From: JAJVHZ01 sp041395385
GTDB taxonomy: Bacteria > Pseudomonadota > Gammaproteobacteria > JAJPIJ01
Reading direction: 5' to 3'
Assembly (NCBI GenBank): GCA_041395385.1
Contig: JAWLAN010000021.1
Location: 1-64,000 of the forward strand
DNA: 64,000 nt
Part shown: in pieces, positions 24,588-33,517 of the stretch
Layout: each line of letters opens with the position of its first letter
How positions within the stretch are numbered: the stretch's first letter is position 1
Notes under the pieces: generated by a model
Database searches by the model: none
Told to the model about the DNA's origin: nothing
The model's input: the letters and a program-made list of their open reading frames with translations, nothing else
Translations under genes and position numbers: made by a program

Positions 24588-26093
24588 TCAGGGCAGGACG
24601 TCGAGGTACGTGTTCACATCCCACTCGGTGACGGTGGCCATGAATCGCTCCCACTCGTCGCGCTTGTAGTGCATGTAGACGCGATACATCTCGTCGGGCA
24701 GCGCGGACTTGATGACCTCGTCGTGCTCGAGCCGCTCCAGCGCCTCGCCGAGCGACATCGGCAGCTTCTTGACCTGCTTGCCCGCCTCCATCGCCTGGTA
24801 GATGTTGCGCTCCTCCGGCTCGCCCGGGTCCATCTTGTGGGTGATGCCATCGTCGAAGGCCTTGAGCAGCGCCCCGGCCATGAGATACGGATTGACGGTG
24901 GAGTCCACGGAACGGTACTCGAAGCGCCCCGGCGCCGACACGCGCAACCCGCAGGTGCGGTTCTGATAGCCCCAGTCCGCGAATACCGGCGCCCAGAAGC
25001 CGGTGTCCCACAGGCGCCGATAGGAGTTGACGGTCGGCGAGCCGATCGCGGTGAGCGCGCCCAGATGCTTGATCACCCCGCCGATGGAGTAGAGCCCGAT
25101 CGGGCCGGGCTTGCGGGGATCGCGGGACTGATCCGGCATGAAGAAATTCTCACCGCCCTTGCGATACTGGAACACCCCGTCCAGGCCGGGAAGCTGCTTG
25201 GTGTGTGCGGTGTTCACCAGCTCGTCCTTGCCGCCGCGCCACAGCGAAACGTTGTGATGGCAGCCGCTCGCCGACACCCCCATGAAGGGTTTGGTCATGA
25301 AGCAGGCGATGATGTTGTTCTCGCGCGCCACCTGCGCGCAGATCTGCCGGTAGGTGGTCAGCCGGTCGCAGGTGCGCAGGGCGTCGTCGAACATGAAGTT
25401 CAGCTCGAGCTGGCCAGGGGCGTCCTCGTGATCGCCCTGGATCATGTCCAGTCCCATCGCCTTGGCGTACTCAATCACCTTCATGAACACCGGCCGCAGC
25501 GACTCGAACTGATCGATGTGGTAGCAGTTGGGCTTGGAGTAGCCGCCGGCGGGTTTGCCGTCCTCGCCCTTCTTCAGCCACATCATCTCCGGCTCGCAGC
25601 CGTGGCGCATGTGCAGGCCCTTGTGCTTGGCCTGGAACTCCTCGTGGATGATGCGCAGATTGCCGCGGCAGTCGGAGGTCAAGTGGCCGCCGGGGTTGAC
25701 CTTCTCCTCGCGGTTGCGGAAGCAGGTGCAGAACACGCGCGCCACGCGCTTGTCCCACGGCAGCTGCACGAAGGTCTCCGGGTCGGGGATGCCGACCAGT
25801 TCGGAGGCCTCGGGGCCGTAGCCGATGTAGTTCCTGAATCGATCGGTGAACAGATTGGCGGTGGAACCGTAGACGAGCTGGAAGCCGCGCGCCGCCGTCG
25901 CCTCCCAGTGATCGGCGGGGATGCCCTTGCCGACGATGCGGCCGGTCACCGATACGAACTGATAATAAATATAGGTGATGCCGAGCTCGTTGATCTTCTC
26001 GCGAACCTGCTTGACGAGGGCGGCCCGGCCGGGCGCGTTAACGTGGCGTTCGAGATCGGTATCCTTGCTGCCCGCTGCGGTTGTTTTTGCCAT
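24588..26093 (-). CDS. gmaS: Gamma-glutamylmethylamide synthetase (glutamine synthetase-like)
   Basis: The 501-aa glutamine-synthetase-family protein has the catalytic domain HRCEP-like GCEPEMMWL, then QGDHEDAPGQLELNFMF, KPFMGVSASGCHHNVSLW and the RFEYRSVDSTVNPYLMAGAL metal-site region. GmaS proteins form a clade of the GlnT type and ligate methylamine to glutamate with ATP. Direct linkage to mgsABC and mgdABCD makes GmaS much more likely than an ordinary GlnA. The ATG at 26093 has AAGGGGG seven bases before it. The gene follows the FAD oxidoreductase after a 107-base gap. Confidence 0.9.
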   Translation of the reverse strand: MAKTTAAGSKDTDLERHVNAPGRAALVKQVREKINELGITYIYYQFVSVTGRIVGKGIPADHWEATAARGFQLVYGSTANLFTDRFRNYIGYGPEASELVGIPDPETFVQLPWDKRVARVFCTCFRNREEKVNPGGHLTSDCRGNLRIIHEEFQAKHKGLHMRHGCEPEMMWLKKGEDGKPAGGYSKPNCYHIDQFESLRPVFMKVIEYAKAMGLDMIQGDHEDAPGQLELNFMFDDALRTCDRLTTYRQICAQVARENNIIACFMTKPFMGVSASGCHHNVSLWRGGKDELVNTAHTKQLPGLDGVFQYRKGGENFFMPDQSRDPRKPGPIGLYSIGGVIKHLGALTAIGSPTVNSYRRLWDTGFWAPVFADWGYQNRTCGLRVSAPGRFEYRSVDSTVNPYLMAGALLKAFDDGITHKMDPGEPEERNIYQAMEAGKQVKKLPMSLGEALERLEHDEVIKSALPDEMYRVYMHYKRDEWERFMATVTEWDVNTYLDVLP

Positions 26094-26200
26094 AAAGCCC
26101 CCTTCTTATGCTGCTGATTGTCGTGACCCCGATATCACCGCACCGAGGCTCCAAGGTAAATCGCCTTTCACTCGTCGACTGCCGGCTTCGCTCCGGGTAC

Positions 26201-27541
26201 CTAGCTCCACGGGAACGGGCTCTTGGACACCGGGTGCAGGCGCCCTTCCACATAACGGCTGAAACGGAACGGTTCGAGCAGGGCCGAACGATCACCGCAA
26301 ATCTCCCGGGCGACCAGTTGCCCGACGCCGAGCATCTTGTAGCCGTGATTGGAGTCCGCGATCACGTAGACGTTGTCCCGGAACACGTCGAAGACCGGGA
26401 AGGCGTCCGGCGTGAACGCGCCGAGACCGCCCGACGGTTCGTCGGAGCGGTACTTCGGGAAGGTGCCGGAGAAGCGCTTCTGGCAGTGCGCCAGGGCCGA
26501 CACCCACATGATCGCGAAATCCTTGCCGACGATGTACTCGGGGGATTCCGGACCGTAGGGGTCGACCCGCACCTGGTTGGGGTCCGTATCCACGGGATAG
26601 GGAGCCGCTCCGCCCTGGACGCCGCCGAAGTTGAAGTCCGGCTTGTAATAGATGCCCCACATCTTGTCCGTGATGAGGGAGCCATCGACGTCCGAATAAA
26701 GTGGCGCATCGCTGTCGACGTGTATTACCGGCGGCATCTTGCCGTCGTTGGTCTTCTGCATCTCCGGGTCGACGCCGAGGGTGCCTTCCTCGAGACACCA
26801 GAACTTCCACATCGGCACGTTGTGGTGCATGTTTCCGTCGCGGCCCTTGATGGAGATGGCCTTCGGCAGGTCCAGCATCTTCCAGAACTCCGGCACCCAC
26901 GGTCCGACGCCGAGGACGACGTAGTCGCACTTGATGGTGCCCTGGTCGGTGACCACCGCCGAGACCGCGCCGCCGCCGTTCTGGAAGCCGGTGACCCGCA
27001 CGCCGGAGAAGATCCGCACGGACTCCGCCTCGGCCTTGCCGGCCAGGCCGAGCATGCTGCGCTTGTTGTTCGCGTAGCCGCCCTTCTTCTCGTGCAGCAC
27101 CGAGGTGATGTTCTTGGCCTGCCAGTCGTGGAACAGGCCCTTCATGTACTCGGTGCAGGCCTTCTCGCCTTCGATGAACACCGATTCGTAGCCGATGGCC
27201 TGCTGCTGCTCGTAGATGCTCGCGCAACCCTCGTGCATCACCTCCGGGCTGATCTGCATGTAGCCGACCGGGTGATAACTGTAGGTCTGCGGATCGGACT
27301 CCCACACCGAGACGCTGTGCGCCATCAGCTCGCGCATGGCCGGCTGGAAGTAGTTGTTGCGGATGACGCCGCAGGCGATACCCGAGGCGCCGGCGGCGAT
27401 GCCGGTCTTGTCGAGCACGACGATGTCGCTGCCGCTGCCCTTGCCCCGCGCCTTCAGCTCCCGGGCCAGGTGATAGGCCGTACTCAGGCCGTGTATGCCG
27501 GCACCGATGATCACGTATTTCGCACTGCTAGGTAGGGCCAT
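26201..27541 (-). CDS. FAD-dependent oxidoreductase, DAO/sarcosine-dehydrogenase-like, NMG-operon leader gene
   Basis: The 446-aa protein has the N-terminal FAD motif YVIIGAGIHGLSTAYHLARE and DAO-family segments (YVVLGVGPWVPEFWKMLDLP, then NVYVIADSNHGYKMLGVGQL near the C-terminus). It resembles SoxB and dimethylglycine dehydrogenase flavin domains, but it has neither a GcvT half nor the RHDAVAW histidine. It is the first gene of the apparent gmaS-mgs-mgd transcription unit. A role as a second, ETF-linked demethylase for a methylated amino acid or amine is plausible given the etfBA genes nearby. Specificity is unknown. Confidence 0.85.
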   Translation of the reverse strand: MALPSSAKYVIIGAGIHGLSTAYHLARELKARGKGSGSDIVVLDKTGIAAGASGIACGVIRNNYFQPAMRELMAHSVSVWESDPQTYSYHPVGYMQISPEVMHEGCASIYEQQQAIGYESVFIEGEKACTEYMKGLFHDWQAKNITSVLHEKKGGYANNKRSMLGLAGKAEAESVRIFSGVRVTGFQNGGGAVSAVVTDQGTIKCDYVVLGVGPWVPEFWKMLDLPKAISIKGRDGNMHHNVPMWKFWCLEEGTLGVDPEMQKTNDGKMPPVIHVDSDAPLYSDVDGSLITDKMWGIYYKPDFNFGGVQGGAAPYPVDTDPNQVRVDPYGPESPEYIVGKDFAIMWVSALAHCQKRFSGTFPKYRSDEPSGGLGAFTPDAFPVFDVFRDNVYVIADSNHGYKMLGVGQLVAREICGDRSALLEPFRFSRYVEGRLHPVSKSPFPWS

Positions 27542-27693
27542 TTTGCCTCGTGCCTCCGAATCCGTCTCTGGGTGTCACCGCTACTCTAGAACGCCTGTTT
27601 CGGGTTGCCGCCCGCGGCGTCCGGATCTCTGTGCGGTCGATGCTGGTCCAATAAGGGCTCGGCGACGTACCGGCCCGGCATTTGTTTCTTCAC

Positions 27694-27711
27694 ATTCACG
27701 AAACAGTGAAT
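27694..27711. promoter_or_regulatory. Palindrome in the leader of the NMG operon
   Basis: ATTCAC and GTGAAT, separated by GAAACA, form a perfect 6-bp inverted repeat in an AT-rich patch of the 242-base gap (27542-27783) upstream of the FAD oxidoreductase. On the minus strand a TATATT hexamer abuts it. The arrangement suits an operator over a promoter. Confidence 0.45.
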
Positions 27712-27747
27712 ATAATTCAAGTTATGCTAGGGTTTGCGGCCTTTCTA

Positions 27748-27763
27748 TACCCCCGATGGGGTA
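27748..27763. promoter_or_regulatory. TACCCC-N4-GGGGTA palindrome upstream of the NMG operon
   Basis: A perfect 6-bp inverted repeat with spacer CGAT lies 37 bases upstream of the other palindrome and about 200 bases before the operon's first ATG. A related 16-base sequence occurs in the livK leader at 12138-12153. It is a candidate regulator-binding site. Confidence 0.4.
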
Positions 27764-27783
27764 ATTCCGGTGAGATACCCGGC

Positions 27784-28365
27784 TCAGATCGCGGGCGATT
27801 CGGCGACGGCGTCCGACCAGTCGGGGAGAAATGCCAGGACCTCGACGTCGCCGGGCATGGCCGGATTGAACAGGTTGTTGTGCCAGTAGGTGGCCTGAAA
27901 CACCGGATGTTGTTGGTCGGGCCGGCGCACCGAACAGGACAGCGTGTAGGTCTGCGCGTGCTCGCTGAAGCGCAGCACGCACCTTCCGGCCTCGAGTATG
28001 CGGCGGCAGGTCGGCGAACCGCCCGAGAACAAGGCGCTCAGCACGTCGGAGAACTCCTCCGGGTACTGGTAATACCCCGCCTGCAGCAGGCGCAACGCAT
28101 TCGCGTAGCGGTCCGCCGGGTCGTGGGTCTTCAGCACCATGTGCCGGAACTGGGCGGTCGCCTGCTCCGGCTCGCGCTTGGTGATGAGCACGGTGATCGC
28201 TCCGAGCTCCGTGCCGTCCGGCAGTATGACGGCAGGGCGCATCCCGGCGGATGGGCGGCCCTGATCGTGCCGCATCGCCATCTGCCGCAAGCGACACTGC
28301 CAGCCGAGAAAGTCCCGGCAGAGCGCCGCCTGAGCGCCTTCCAGACCGAGGCGGCCCGTGTTCAT
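27784..28365 (-). CDS. Unknown protein upstream of the NMG operon (193 aa)
   Basis: No family is recognised. The soluble protein begins MNTGRLGLEGAQAALCRDFL and has a beta-rich middle part (PAVILPDGTELGAITVLITK, then TLSCSVRRPDQQHPVFQATY). Four Cys are scattered without a metal motif, and there is no DNA-binding helix-turn-helix that I can see. It shares strand with the NMG operon and lies just upstream of its leader. It could be an upstream accessory gene or an unrelated resident; the codon use is that of a real gene. Confidence 0.65.
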   Translation of the reverse strand: MNTGRLGLEGAQAALCRDFLGWQCRLRQMAMRHDQGRPSAGMRPAVILPDGTELGAITVLITKREPEQATAQFRHMVLKTHDPADRYANALRLLQAGYYQYPEEFSDVLSALFSGGSPTCRRILEAGRCVLRFSEHAQTYTLSCSVRRPDQQHPVFQATYWHNNLFNPAMPGDVEVLAFLPDWSDAVAESPAI

Positions 28366-28565
28366 GGCACCGGCCGCCTATTTGGATGCAAATGTAGGGT
28401 CATGTCGGGATGGACCGTGCGTGCCTCCGGCTCTACATCGAGCGCGCGCATTCGCCGAGATCAGGCGGCTATGGTCGCAAGAGCTCGCGATCAAACCCAT
28501 CGCCACATCGGCGTATTCCTAACGGAGTAGTCTCACGAACCGCGACATACAGTAAGGTTTATAGC

Positions 28566-29840
28566 ATGCAAAACGGACACATCAGCAGCATCCCCGAGGT
28601 CATCGACGATCTGCGCCGAGGCCGAATGATCATCCTCGTCGACGATCCGGACCGGGAGAACGAAGGCGATCTGGCGATGCTCGCCGAGCACGCCACGACC
28701 GAGGCGATCAATTTCATGGCCTGCGAAGGCCGCGGTCTCATCTGCGCGCCGCTCGCCGACGACGATTGCGAGCGCCTTGCGCTGGAGCCTCAGGTCCCGC
28801 GCAACACCAGCCCCTTCGGGACCGGTTTCACCGTGTCCGTCGACGCCGTCGACGCGCCCGGCCCCGCGGTGAGCGCCGCGGCACGCGCGCATACCATTCG
28901 TCGCACCGCCGACCCCGGCGCGCGCCGCGAGGATTTCCGTCGGCCCGGACACGTCTTTCCGTTGCGCGCCCGCGACGGCGGCGTGCTCGTACGCACTGGC
29001 CAGACCGAGGGCATCGTCGATCTCGCGCGCCTCGCCGGCGCGCGCCCTGCCGGCGTCATCTGCGAGATCCTGAACCCGGACGGCACCATGGCGCGCATGC
29101 CCGAGCTGCAGCGAGTGGCTGAGCTGCACCATCTGAAGATCTGCACGATCGAGAGTCTCATCGCGTGGCGCCGCCGCCACGAGCTGTTGATCGAGCCGCT
29201 GGAGCTCGACATCCCCATGCCAACCCGCTTCGGGGATTTCCGCGCCCACCTGTTCCGCAGCCTCATAGATCAGAAGGAGCACATCGCCTTTACCATCGGC
29301 ATGCCGGCGCCGGCCGGTGGCCCGGCCGCGGCCGTCGACGCGCCGGTGTGGGCGCGCGTGCACTCCGAGTGTCTCACCGGCGACGTCTTCCACTCGCTGC
29401 GCTGCGACTGCGGCGCGCAGCGTGATCGTGCGCTCGAGGTGCTCGGGAGACAGCGCCACGGCGTGTTCGTCTACATGCGCCAGGAGGGTCGCGGCATCGG
29501 ACTGGCGAACAAATTGCGCGCGTATCGACTGCAGGACGAGGGACTGGATACCGTCGAGGCCAATCGCAGGCTCGGATTCGCCGACGACAGCCGCGAGTAC
29601 GGCACCGCGGCGCAGATCCTCCACTACCTGGGTGTTCGTCGCATGCGCCTGCTCACGAACAACCCGCGCAAACTGCACGGACTCGGCGGCCACGGCCTGG
29701 AGATCCACGAGCATCTGCCGCTGCAGGTCCCCGCGAACAGCGCCAACATCCGCTACCTGCGCACCAAGCGCGACAAGCTCGGCCACCTGCTCGGCGGCCT
29801 CGACGTCGTCGAGGAGGGCGCGGACGAGCGCGCGCGCTGA
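28566..29840 (+). CDS. ribBA: Bifunctional 3,4-dihydroxy-2-butanone-4-phosphate synthase / GTP cyclohydrolase II
   Basis: The 424-aa protein has the RibB domain at residues about 1-205, with acidic DDPDRENEGD and GHVFPLRARDGG. The RibA domain follows, with zinc-binding HSECLTGDVFHSLRCDCG, catalytic YMRQEGRGIGLANKLRAY and TNNPRKL. It makes the two precursors of riboflavin. The frame extends upstream to 28410, but the ATG at 28566 with AAGG nine bases before it matches the family start. It is alone, away from a rib operon, next to a flavin-heavy island. No FMN riboswitch is seen in the 200-base leader. Confidence 0.93.
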   Translation: MQNGHISSIPEVIDDLRRGRMIILVDDPDRENEGDLAMLAEHATTEAINFMACEGRGLICAPLADDDCERLALEPQVPRNTSPFGTGFTVSVDAVDAPGPAVSAAARAHTIRRTADPGARREDFRRPGHVFPLRARDGGVLVRTGQTEGIVDLARLAGARPAGVICEILNPDGTMARMPELQRVAELHHLKICTIESLIAWRRRHELLIEPLELDIPMPTRFGDFRAHLFRSLIDQKEHIAFTIGMPAPAGGPAAAVDAPVWARVHSECLTGDVFHSLRCDCGAQRDRALEVLGRQRHGVFVYMRQEGRGIGLANKLRAYRLQDEGLDTVEANRRLGFADDSREYGTAAQILHYLGVRRMRLLTNNPRKLHGLGGHGLEIHEHLPLQVPANSANIRYLRTKRDKLGHLLGGLDVVEEGADERAR

Positions 29841-29910
29841 TCGCCGCGAGGGTGTGCGCGCCTCCGGAATCAGCTCTCGGCCCGGCGCGCGGCGACCTCG
29901 CCGCGTCGCG

Positions 29911-30267
29911 CTACGTCACCGAGCGCCGCGAGGCGTGTCGGCGCGATTTCTCCAGCGCGGCCTTCTCTTTTTCCGCCTCCGCCCGGACCGCCTCGCGGCT
30001 GCGTTCGTACACCAGCTCCCTGCCCATGACGGTGCCGGCGTACGAAAGCCCGTTGGATGTCACCGTCAGTTCGCATCGGACGCTATGCACGCCCTCACCG
30101 ACAAGGATCTGAATCCGGTCCGCGCGCTTGTCGAGCACCACGACGTCCATGAGGCGCCCGGTCTCGGTGACTCGAACCTTGATCTTCTCGGCATTCATCC
30201 GCTGGAGTCCCTCCATCAGCGACGCGATCGCCCGATGCACGGCGCGGGCTTCATCGGACAGCGACAC
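29911..30267 (-). CDS. Hypothetical protein, about 118 aa
   Basis: The frame is convincing in its second half: KIKVRVTETGRLMDVVVLDK, then RIQILVGEGVHSVRCELTVT, then a charged helix of repeated Glu/Ala/Lys (REAVRAEAEKEKAALEKSRR). This gives a beta-sheet part followed by a possible coiled coil. It is not recognised. The GTG at 30267 is chosen because residues upstream (to a GTG at 30348) are low-complexity; ATGs at 30216 and 30198 are also possible. It is convergent with ribBA. Confidence 0.5.
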   Translation of the reverse strand: MSLSDEARAVHRAIASLMEGLQRMNAEKIKVRVTETGRLMDVVVLDKRADRIQILVGEGVHSVRCELTVTSNGLSYAGTVMGRELVYERSREAVRAEAEKEKAALEKSRRHASRRSVT

Positions 30268-30450
30268 CGCCGGCGCGCGACATCCCGCGCCGGGTATGTC
30301 GTTCTGCCGTGATCGGCGACACGCACGCCGCAGCCAGCCGGCGATCACGATCTGCCGAGCGCGCGGGGATCCGGAACGAAGCGCCGCGGAATGCGGGTGG
30401 CGGTGCCGGGCACTTTACGCCCGATCCGCCGCGGGCGCCACGCTCAGCGC

Positions 30451-31062
30451 TCACGCGTCGGCGCCCTGCGCCACCGCCAGAAGCATCTGTGCGGCGAAGA
30501 TCACCAGCGCCAGCGCGAGCAGCCTCGCGATCCACGGCGAGGCCCGTCGACCGCCGCCGGCATGGGCATGCGAGGCCATCCAGGCCATCGCGACCTTGGT
30601 GCCGATGATGCCTGCCATGAAAGCGGCCACGAACGCCGCTCCGTCGACGGCCCCGCCGCGGCCCAGCCAGGCGCCCCCGGCGGTGAGCCAGAACAGGTAG
30701 GGATTCGGGTTGACCAGGTTGACGAGGACGGCCTCGCGCAGCGAACCGGCCGGCGCCCGCGCACCGGCAGCCGTGGCCGTGGCGCTCCCCAGCCGCCACG
30801 TCTCCCGCGCCAGCCACAGGCAATACACGGCACCGCACAGCCCGAGCGCGGACAGCACCACGCCGTGCTCCCGCATCGGCCGGAGGATCAGCACGGCGAG
30901 GACGATGATCGGCCCGTCGGTGAGCAGCGGGGCGAAGGCGACTCGGGCGCCGGCGGCGAAACCGCCGCGCGCGGCGGCACGCACCACCAGCGCGGCCAGC
31001 GGTCCGGGCTGCAGGCCGGCGCCGAGCCCGAGCACCAGACCGGCGGACAGATGGTTGATCAT
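30451..31062 (-). CDS. LysE-family amino acid exporter
   Basis: The 203-aa membrane protein has about six hydrophobic helices, and the N-terminal GLQPGPLAALVV corresponds to the LysE/RhtB GPxP motif. NLVNPNPYLFWLTAGGAWLG matches the family's central NPK-like segment. It is likely an exporter of amino acids or related small cations. A His/Gly-rich cytoplasmic loop (HAHAGGGRR) separates helices 4 and 5. The neighbours give no substrate clue. Confidence 0.8.
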   Translation of the reverse strand: MINHLSAGLVLGLGAGLQPGPLAALVVRAAARGGFAAGARVAFAPLLTDGPIIVLAVLILRPMREHGVVLSALGLCGAVYCLWLARETWRLGSATATAAGARAPAGSLREAVLVNLVNPNPYLFWLTAGGAWLGRGGAVDGAAFVAAFMAGIIGTKVAMAWMASHAHAGGGRRASPWIARLLALALVIFAAQMLLAVAQGADA

Positions 31063-31274
31063 GCAGTCATTTCACGTTGCGTCGCGATAGACGCGGCGGC
31101 CGCCGCAGGCCGCCACGGAAGTACGCTCGGGCGTGCCGGATGCCCGTGACGACCGCGATATGTGGCCGGTTCGGCAGGCGTGGTGGTTGCTGGTAGGATA
31201 ACCTCTTGGCAGCTGCGTCCGCAGGCCCGGATCCGCCCTTCCACCAACCGCACGGGGATCTCTCCGAAGCACCC

Positions 31275-32411
31275 ATGGCCCTCACCGTACTGCAGGTGTT
31301 GCCCGCGCTGGACGCGGGCGGGGTCGAGCGCGGCACGGTGGAGGTGGCGCGCGAGCTTTGTCGCCGCGGGCATCGCGCACTGGTGGTGTCGGCCGGGGGC
31401 CGCATGGTGCCGGAGCTGGAGGAGACCGGCGCACGGCACATCGCCTGGGCCATCGGCAAGAAGAGCCCGCTCACGCTCAATTACGTGCGGCCGCTGCGCC
31501 AGTTGCTGCTGAGCGAGAAGGTCGACATCCTGCACGCCCGCTCGCGGCTGCCGGCCTGGATCGCGCACATGGCCTGGCGCAAGCTCGAGCCGGAACGGCG
31601 GCCGCGATTTCTAACCACCGTGCACGGCCCGTATCGCCCCAATCGCTACAGCGCCATCATGACGCGCGGCGAGCGCGTAATCGCCATCTCGAACTGGATC
31701 TTCGAATACCTGCACGAACATTATCCGGAGGTGGATCCATCGCGCGTGCGGGTCATCCCGCGCGGCGTGGATCCCCTGCAGTACCCGCACGGCTACACCC
31801 CGGGTGCCGCCTGGCTGGAGAGCTGGCGGGCGGCGGTGCCGCAGGCGCAGGATCGGTTCGTCATCACCATCGCGGCGCGCATCACCCGGCGCAAGGGCCA
31901 CGAGGACTTCATCGGCGTGGTCAACCTGCTGAAGCAGCGCGGGCTGCCGGTGCACGGGCTCATCGTCGGCGGCGCCGAGCCGAGCAAGCGGAAATATCGC
32001 GACGAACTGAAGTCCCTCATCGCCAAGCTCCACCTCGGCGCGGACATCACCCTGCTCGGCCATCGCACGGACCTGCGCGAGATCATCGCCGTCTCCAACG
32101 CCGTGGTGTCGCTGGTGCGCGAACCGGAGGCCTTCGGGCGCACGACCATCGAGGCGCTGTCGCTGGGCGTGCCGGTGGTGGGATACGACCTCGGCGGCAC
32201 CGCCGAGATCCTCCGCAACGTCTTTCCGGAGGGGCTGGTCACCGCCGGCAACATCGATGCGGCCGCGGCGCGGCTGGCGCAGCTCGCGGCCTCGCCGCTG
32301 CGGCCCCCGCCGCAGCATCCCTACACGCTGCAGCGCATGCTCGATGCCGAGCTGGCCGTCTACGAGGAGGTCGCCGCCCGCGTCGCCGGCGCGGCGGCCG
32401 CCGCCGGCTGA
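31275..32411 (+). CDS. Glycosyltransferase family 4 (GT-B fold)
   Basis: The 378-aa protein reads ALTVLQVLPALDAGGVERGT at its N-terminus, the GT4 acceptor-domain start. The donor-domain motif is EPEAFGRTTIEALSLGVPVV (E-x7-E). RGVDPLQY and ITIAARITRRKGHEDFIGVV are typical of GT4. The ATG at 31275 is preferred over the longer frame because it abuts the first conserved strand. It is cytoplasmic, membrane-associated, and probably adds a sugar to LPS core. It is the first of three collinear transferases. Confidence 0.85.
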   Translation: MALTVLQVLPALDAGGVERGTVEVARELCRRGHRALVVSAGGRMVPELEETGARHIAWAIGKKSPLTLNYVRPLRQLLLSEKVDILHARSRLPAWIAHMAWRKLEPERRPRFLTTVHGPYRPNRYSAIMTRGERVIAISNWIFEYLHEHYPEVDPSRVRVIPRGVDPLQYPHGYTPGAAWLESWRAAVPQAQDRFVITIAARITRRKGHEDFIGVVNLLKQRGLPVHGLIVGGAEPSKRKYRDELKSLIAKLHLGADITLLGHRTDLREIIAVSNAVVSLVREPEAFGRTTIEALSLGVPVVGYDLGGTAEILRNVFPEGLVTAGNIDAAAARLAQLAASPLRPPPQHPYTLQRMLDAELAVYEEVAARVAGAAAAAG

Positions 32412-32458
32412 GACCGTCGCCGCGATCGGGACCACGGGCCCATAGCCAGGTGACACTG

Positions 32459-33517
32459 ATGAGATGGCTGTTGCAGGGCTTGCAGCGATTGTGCGCGGCG
32501 ACCGTGCGCGGTTCGCGCGCGGGGACACTCATCGTGCAGCCGCTGCCCGGCATCGGCGACATGATCTGGCACCTCGGCCACGTACACAGCATCGCCATGG
32601 CCGAGGGCGCGCCGGTCAGCATCATCACCAAGCCGCGCTCGCGGGCGCGCGAGCTGTTCGCCGCCGACGGCGCCGTCAAGGAGGTGCTCTGGCTGGAGCG
32701 CAATCCGGGGCGGCACGACGGAGTGCTCGGCTTTTTCCGCCTGGTGTGCCTGTTGCGGCGCCGCCGCTACGCGAAGGCCTGGCTGCTGCACGGCAGCTCC
32801 CGATACGCCTGGACCCTGCTGCTGGCGGGCATCCCGCTCACGATCGGCTACGGTCGCGGTCTGCAGCGCAGCCTGCTTTCTTCGCCGATGGCACTGCCGC
32901 CGGGCGCCACGCACGGCCACCCGATGCGCCTGGCCGACCTACTGCTGCAGGCCCACGGCATTCCGCGCAGCGAGGCGGCCCCGCGCGTCGTGATCGACGG
33001 CGAGGCGCTGCGCCGCATCGACGAGGAACACGGCCACCGCGAGCAGCCGTGGATCGCCTTCGGCATCGGCAGCAGCGAGCCCTACAAGCAATGGGGCACA
33101 AACCGATACTCGCGCCTCGCCGAGCGTCTGCTTGGCGACAGCGCGGGCTCCCTGTTTCTGATCGGCGGCCCGGCGGAGGAGGCCATGGCGCGCGCGATCG
33201 TCGTTGCCCTGCCCGCGCTCGCCGATCGCATCGTCACCGTGACGCAGCGTCCCCTGAACGAGAGCATCGCGTTGCTGTCGCGCTGCCGGCTGTGCGTCTC
33301 GAACGACACCGGCGTGTTCAATGCCGCCGCGGCCGCCGGCATACGGGTGCTGGTGCTCATCGTCTCCGGGTGGGAACCGCCGTGGAAGGACAACGTCGTG
33401 TGCATGCGGCCGCCGGCCGGCTGCGACGACATCGCCACCATCGAGCCGGAAGCGGTCGCCGGGCAGGCGGCGCATCTCCTGCATGCGCGCGATCACCGCG
33501 GCGACGGCAGGCAATGA
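32459..33517 (+). CDS. Glycosyltransferase family 9 (heptosyltransferase-like)
   Basis: The 352-aa GT9 protein starts MRWLLQGLQRLCAATVRG and then TLIVQPLPGIGDMIWHL. Its C-terminal domain holds CRLCVSNDTGVFNAAAAAGI, the GT9 donor-binding motif. GIGSSEPYKQWGTNRYSRLA resembles the heptosyltransferase substrate loop. The start is an ATG at 32459 with AGG nine bases upstream. The stop overlaps the next ATG (ATGA). A function in LPS inner-core assembly is inferred from the family and the linked transferases. Confidence 0.82.
   Translation: MRWLLQGLQRLCAATVRGSRAGTLIVQPLPGIGDMIWHLGHVHSIAMAEGAPVSIITKPRSRARELFAADGAVKEVLWLERNPGRHDGVLGFFRLVCLLRRRRYAKAWLLHGSSRYAWTLLLAGIPLTIGYGRGLQRSLLSSPMALPPGATHGHPMRLADLLLQAHGIPRSEAAPRVVIDGEALRRIDEEHGHREQPWIAFGIGSSEPYKQWGTNRYSRLAERLLGDSAGSLFLIGGPAEEAMARAIVVALPALADRIVTVTQRPLNESIALLSRCRLCVSNDTGVFNAAAAAGIRVLVLIVSGWEPPWKDNVVCMRPPAGCDDIATIEPEAVAGQAAHLLHARDHRGDGRQ

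Noticed and set aside
24588..26093. Ordinary glutamine synthetase (GlnA)
   Set aside because: It is linked to mgsABC and mgdABCD with no glnK, ntrB or ntrC nearby, which favours GmaS.
28366..28565. Possible FMN riboswitch before ribBA
   Set aside because: None of the conserved RFN-element blocks is visible in the 200-base leader.
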